A stretch of DNA of 7,998 nucleotides from an uncultured Clostridia bacterium (lineage in GTDB: Bacteria; Bacillota; Clostridia; TANB77; CAG-508): positions 1-7,998 of the forward strand of contig CAPBNZ010000072.1 of NCBI GenBank assembly GCA_948585895.1, given 5' to 3'. Under the pieces are notes generated by a model, which saw only the letters and a list, made by a program, of their open reading frames with translations, did no database searches and had not been told where the DNA came from. A program made the position numbers and the translations under genes. Every line of letters starts with the position of its first letter. The first letter of the stretch is position 1. Of the stretch, positions 6,200 through 7,998 are shown one piece after another.

Positions 6200-7264
6200 A
6201 TGGTGAAGAAAGAAAATGGTGGAGTAAAAGGGTTAATTATTATTTTAGTTATCTTAGTTTTGGTAGCAGGAGGAATATTAGGATATAAAATAGTGCAAGA
6301 TAAAGAAAATAATATATCGGTTGTATCAGAAGGAAATAGTACAGAACCAAAACAAGAAGAAAAGAAAATAAAAGTTTTTCAAGGGAATGATAGACCAATA
6401 GCTGTTATGATTGATAACCATAGTGATGCTTGGCCACAAGCAGGACTACAAAAAGCATATATGACTTATGAAATAATAGTAGAAGGTGGAGAAACTAGAC
6501 TAATGGCATTATTTAAGGGAGAAGAAGCTGAAAAGATTGGTCCAGTGAGGAGTGCAAGACATTACTTTATTGATTATGCAATGGAAAATGATGCAATTTA
6601 TACACACTTTGGAGAAAGTCCCCAAGCAGATAGCGATATCAAAAAATATAGTATAAATGAAATCGATGGAATTATGGAAGATGGAACTACTTTCTGGAGA
6701 GTAAAAGATAAAGCAGCACCACATAATGCAGTAACCAGTATGTCTAAGCTGATAGAATCTGCTAAAAATAAGAAATATAAAATGACTTCAGCCAAAGAAA
6801 GTGTATTAAATTATACAACAGATGAAGTTGCATTAGAAGAAGGAAAAGAAGCGATAAGTGTAACAATTCCCCATTCTCAACTTCAAACAGTAAAATATAT
6901 ATATGATGAAGAAAATAAAGTATATAAAAGATATGCAAGAGGAAAAGAACAAAAAGATTGGGATTCAAAAAATGCAATAACAACCAAAAATATAATCATA
7001 ACTTTTTGTGATAATTATACACTAGTAGATAAAGAAAATAAAGGAAGACAAGGTATTAAGAATATAGGGACTTTTGATGGGTACTATATTACAAATGGAA
7101 AGGCAATCCCAATAAAATGTATTAAAAATGCAAGAGATGAACAAACTATCTATCAAGATTTAGACGGAAATGAAATAAAAGTAAATGATGGAAACACCTT
7201 TGTAAACATCTGCCCAATTGCAGCAAAAGTGACGTTAGAAGAGGCAGCTAAGAAAAATACTTAA
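6200..7264 (+). CDS. Membrane-anchored DUF3048 (YerB-like) protein
   Basis: A 354-residue protein with an N-terminal membrane anchor (about 10-29, IIILVILVLVAGGILGY) and a short polar linker to about 60. The two DUF3048 parts follow: an N-terminal domain (about 63-200) with RPIAVMIDNHSDAWPQAGL, YEIIVEGGETRLMALF, GPVRSARHYFIDYA and APHNAVTS, and a C-terminal domain (about 218-345) ending with DGNTFVNICP. The family includes B. subtilis YerB, annotated as a lipoprotein; its function is not established. No lipobox cysteine is present here, so anchoring would be by an uncleaved helix with the domains outside the cell. AGGAGG (6184-6189) is ten bases before ATG 6200. An out-of-frame ATG at 6193 is nearer to it but opens only about 31 codons. 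The gene starts 16 bases after ybeY, in the same operon. Confidence 0.9.
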   Translation: MVKKENGGVKGLIIILVILVLVAGGILGYKIVQDKENNISVVSEGNSTEPKQEEKKIKVFQGNDRPIAVMIDNHSDAWPQAGLQKAYMTYEIIVEGGETRLMALFKGEEAEKIGPVRSARHYFIDYAMENDAIYTHFGESPQADSDIKKYSINEIDGIMEDGTTFWRVKDKAAPHNAVTSMSKLIESAKNKKYKMTSAKESVLNYTTDEVALEEGKEAISVTIPHSQLQTVKYIYDEENKVYKRYARGKEQKDWDSKNAITTKNIIITFCDNYTLVDKENKGRQGIKNIGTFDGYYITNGKAIPIKCIKNARDEQTIYQDLDGNEIKVNDGNTFVNICPIAAKVTLEEAAKKNT

Positions 7265-7277
7265 ATTTGATTTATAA

Positions 7278-7284
7278 GGAAGGG
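7278..7284 (+). promoter_or_regulatory. Ribosome binding site that fixes the YlbF-family start
   Basis: GGAAGGG lies nine bases before ATG 7294. The longer reading would begin with TTG at 7267, lie upstream of this site and have no site of its own. Homologous proteins begin with a helix like MNIYDTANRLA, which agrees with 7294. Confidence 0.8.
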
Positions 7285-7293
7285 AAAATAAGA

Positions 7294-7629
7294 ATGAATA
7301 TTTACGATACAGCGAATCGATTAGCACAAGAAATAAAACAATCAGAAGAATATATGAATTACAAAATGGCGAAACAAGCATTGAACTTAAATACGGAATT
7401 AAAAGAGAAAATGGCTAAATTTGAGCAAGCAAGATATGAGACACAAATTTTAGCTATGCAAACAGGAAAACAAGACGAAGAAAAATACAAAGAAATACAA
7501 AATTTATATGCTGAATTAGTGGAAATAGATGAGGCAAAAAAATATTTTGAGGCAGAAACCAAATTTAATATAGTGATAGCAGATGTAAATAAAATAATTG
7601 GAGAAGCTATTAGAGATATATTACAATAA
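7294..7629 (+). CDS. YlbF/YheA-family small helical protein
   Basis: A 111-residue, all-helical, charged cytoplasmic protein of the YlbF (Com_YlbF/DUF964) family. The first helix YDTANRLAQEIKQSEEY, the long central helix pair, and the late EAETKFNIVIADVNKIIGEAI segment are family-typical. In B. subtilis YlbF (RicF) and YmcA (RicA) form a complex with YaaT (RicT) that binds iron-sulfur clusters and steers RNase Y processing of operon mRNAs, affecting competence, sporulation and biofilm formation. This protein has no cysteine at all and is shorter than RicA or RicF, nearer YheA in size. A cluster-free paralogue role is therefore more likely than a true RicF. It starts 29 bases after the DUF3048 gene and continues the operon. 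The family is fairly sure; the specific role is not. Confidence 0.83.
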   Translation: MNIYDTANRLAQEIKQSEEYMNYKMAKQALNLNTELKEKMAKFEQARYETQILAMQTGKQDEEKYKEIQNLYAELVEIDEAKKYFEAETKFNIVIADVNKIIGEAIRDILQ

Positions 7630-7661
7630 ATAAGCCATGCTGTTACTTAAGAGGGATAAAA

Positions 7662-7998
7662 ATGCAATTTATTATAATAGGAATGATTTCCTTAATTTCA
7701 ATGATATTCTTGTCATATGTTTTTGACTATAAGAAGAAAGATTTAGAACATTTAGGTGAAGATAAAGAGTTAGATAACTTAGCCAAAGAATATCCTACGA
7801 ATCAAGAAATGTGTAGAGAGTATCTAAAAAAACTAAAAAATGAGAAGGTAAAAATAGAAGAAAATAAAGGGGCAGAGTCAAGTTTATATATAGCACTTAC
7901 TGATAAAATCTTAATTGCTAATATACAAAACAGTTATACAAGAATACAAACAATTGCTCATGAATGTTTGCATTCGATTCAAAACAAAAAACTTTTAA
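7662..7998 (+). CDS. Membrane-anchored HExxH metallopeptidase-like protein (5' part, cut by window edge)
   Basis: Only the first 112 codons are visible, open to the right edge. Residues 2-20 are a hydrophobic anchor (IIIGMISLISMIFLSYV region), followed by a charged juxtamembrane helix and then SLYIALTDKILIANIQNSYTRIQTIAHECLHSIQ. HECLH (residues 100-104) is an HExxH zinc-metallopeptidase motif, with His100, Glu101 and His104 as probable ligand, base and ligand. The HExxHxxQ continuation recalls YugP-like membrane zinc peptidases (HEVGHAIQ), but the rest does not clearly match that family. The third zinc ligand would lie beyond the window. AGAGGG (7650-7655), six bases before the ATG, supports the start. 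The gene lies 32 bases after the YlbF-family gene with no terminator between, so it is probably in the same operon. The substrate is unknown. Confidence 0.7.
   Translation, partial: MQFIIIGMISLISMIFLSYVFDYKKKDLEHLGEDKELDNLAKEYPTNQEMCREYLKKLKNEKVKIEENKGAESSLYIALTDKILIANIQNSYTRIQTIAHECLHSIQNKKLL

Noticed and set aside
6193..6288. Short + strand ORF from ATG 6193
   Set aside because: Only about 31 codons in a different frame from the well-supported DUF3048 gene; it begins three bases after the ribosome binding site and has no recognisable content.
7267..7293. TTG start for the YlbF-family gene
   Set aside because: GGAAGGG lies downstream of this TTG and at correct spacing for ATG 7294.
1..7998. 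CRISPR array, tRNA, rRNA, insertion sequence, phage or toxin-antitoxin genes
   Set aside because: No regularly spaced repeats, cloverleaf-like sequences, transposase or integrase motifs, or paired small ORFs were seen on either strand.

Overview
The window is a very A+T-rich stretch of chromosome from a spore-forming, low-GC Firmicute, most likely a member of the Clostridia (perhaps an uncultured gut lineage). The evidence is the A/T-ending codon use, strong AGGAGG-type ribosome binding sites, TGA used as a stop (standard bacterial code), and three sporulation-type genes (pdaA-like, yqfC, yqfD). All eight recognisable genes lie on the + strand. I see no rRNA, tRNA, insertion sequence, phage gene or CRISPR array.

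Layout. Positions 1-172 are non-coding or leader DNA with a 20-base palindrome and promoter-like motifs in both directions. A long HD-domain dNTP triphosphohydrolase-like gene follows (about 173-1912) and is closed by a clear hairpin/T-tract terminator (1968-2005). Next is the sporulation block: a PdaA-type peptidoglycan deacetylase (2045-2848), then yqfC (2915-3193) and yqfD (3219-4403), with a good sigma-E-like promoter just upstream of yqfC. A second run of genes begins after an extended -10 promoter (about 4405-4433): a 400-residue protein I do not recognise (4505-5707), ybeY (5710-6183), a membrane-anchored DUF3048/YerB-like protein (6200-7264), a short YlbF/YheA-family protein (7294-7629), and the start of a membrane-anchored HExxH metallopeptidase-like protein that runs off the right edge (7662->7998).

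How it fits together. PdaA makes the muramic delta-lactam of spore cortex, and YqfC/YqfD are mother-cell sporulation proteins, so the middle of the window is a sporulation module. YbeY is an RNA-maturation factor and YlbF-family proteins include RNase Y partners, so the right-hand operon has an RNA-metabolism flavour mixed with envelope proteins. In many Firmicutes yqfC-yqfD is followed by phoH and then ybeY. Here the phoH position is taken by the unknown 400-residue gene, which is the most unusual feature of an otherwise fairly ordinary housekeeping/sporulation region. I found no convincing evidence of a new defence, mobile or catalytic system.
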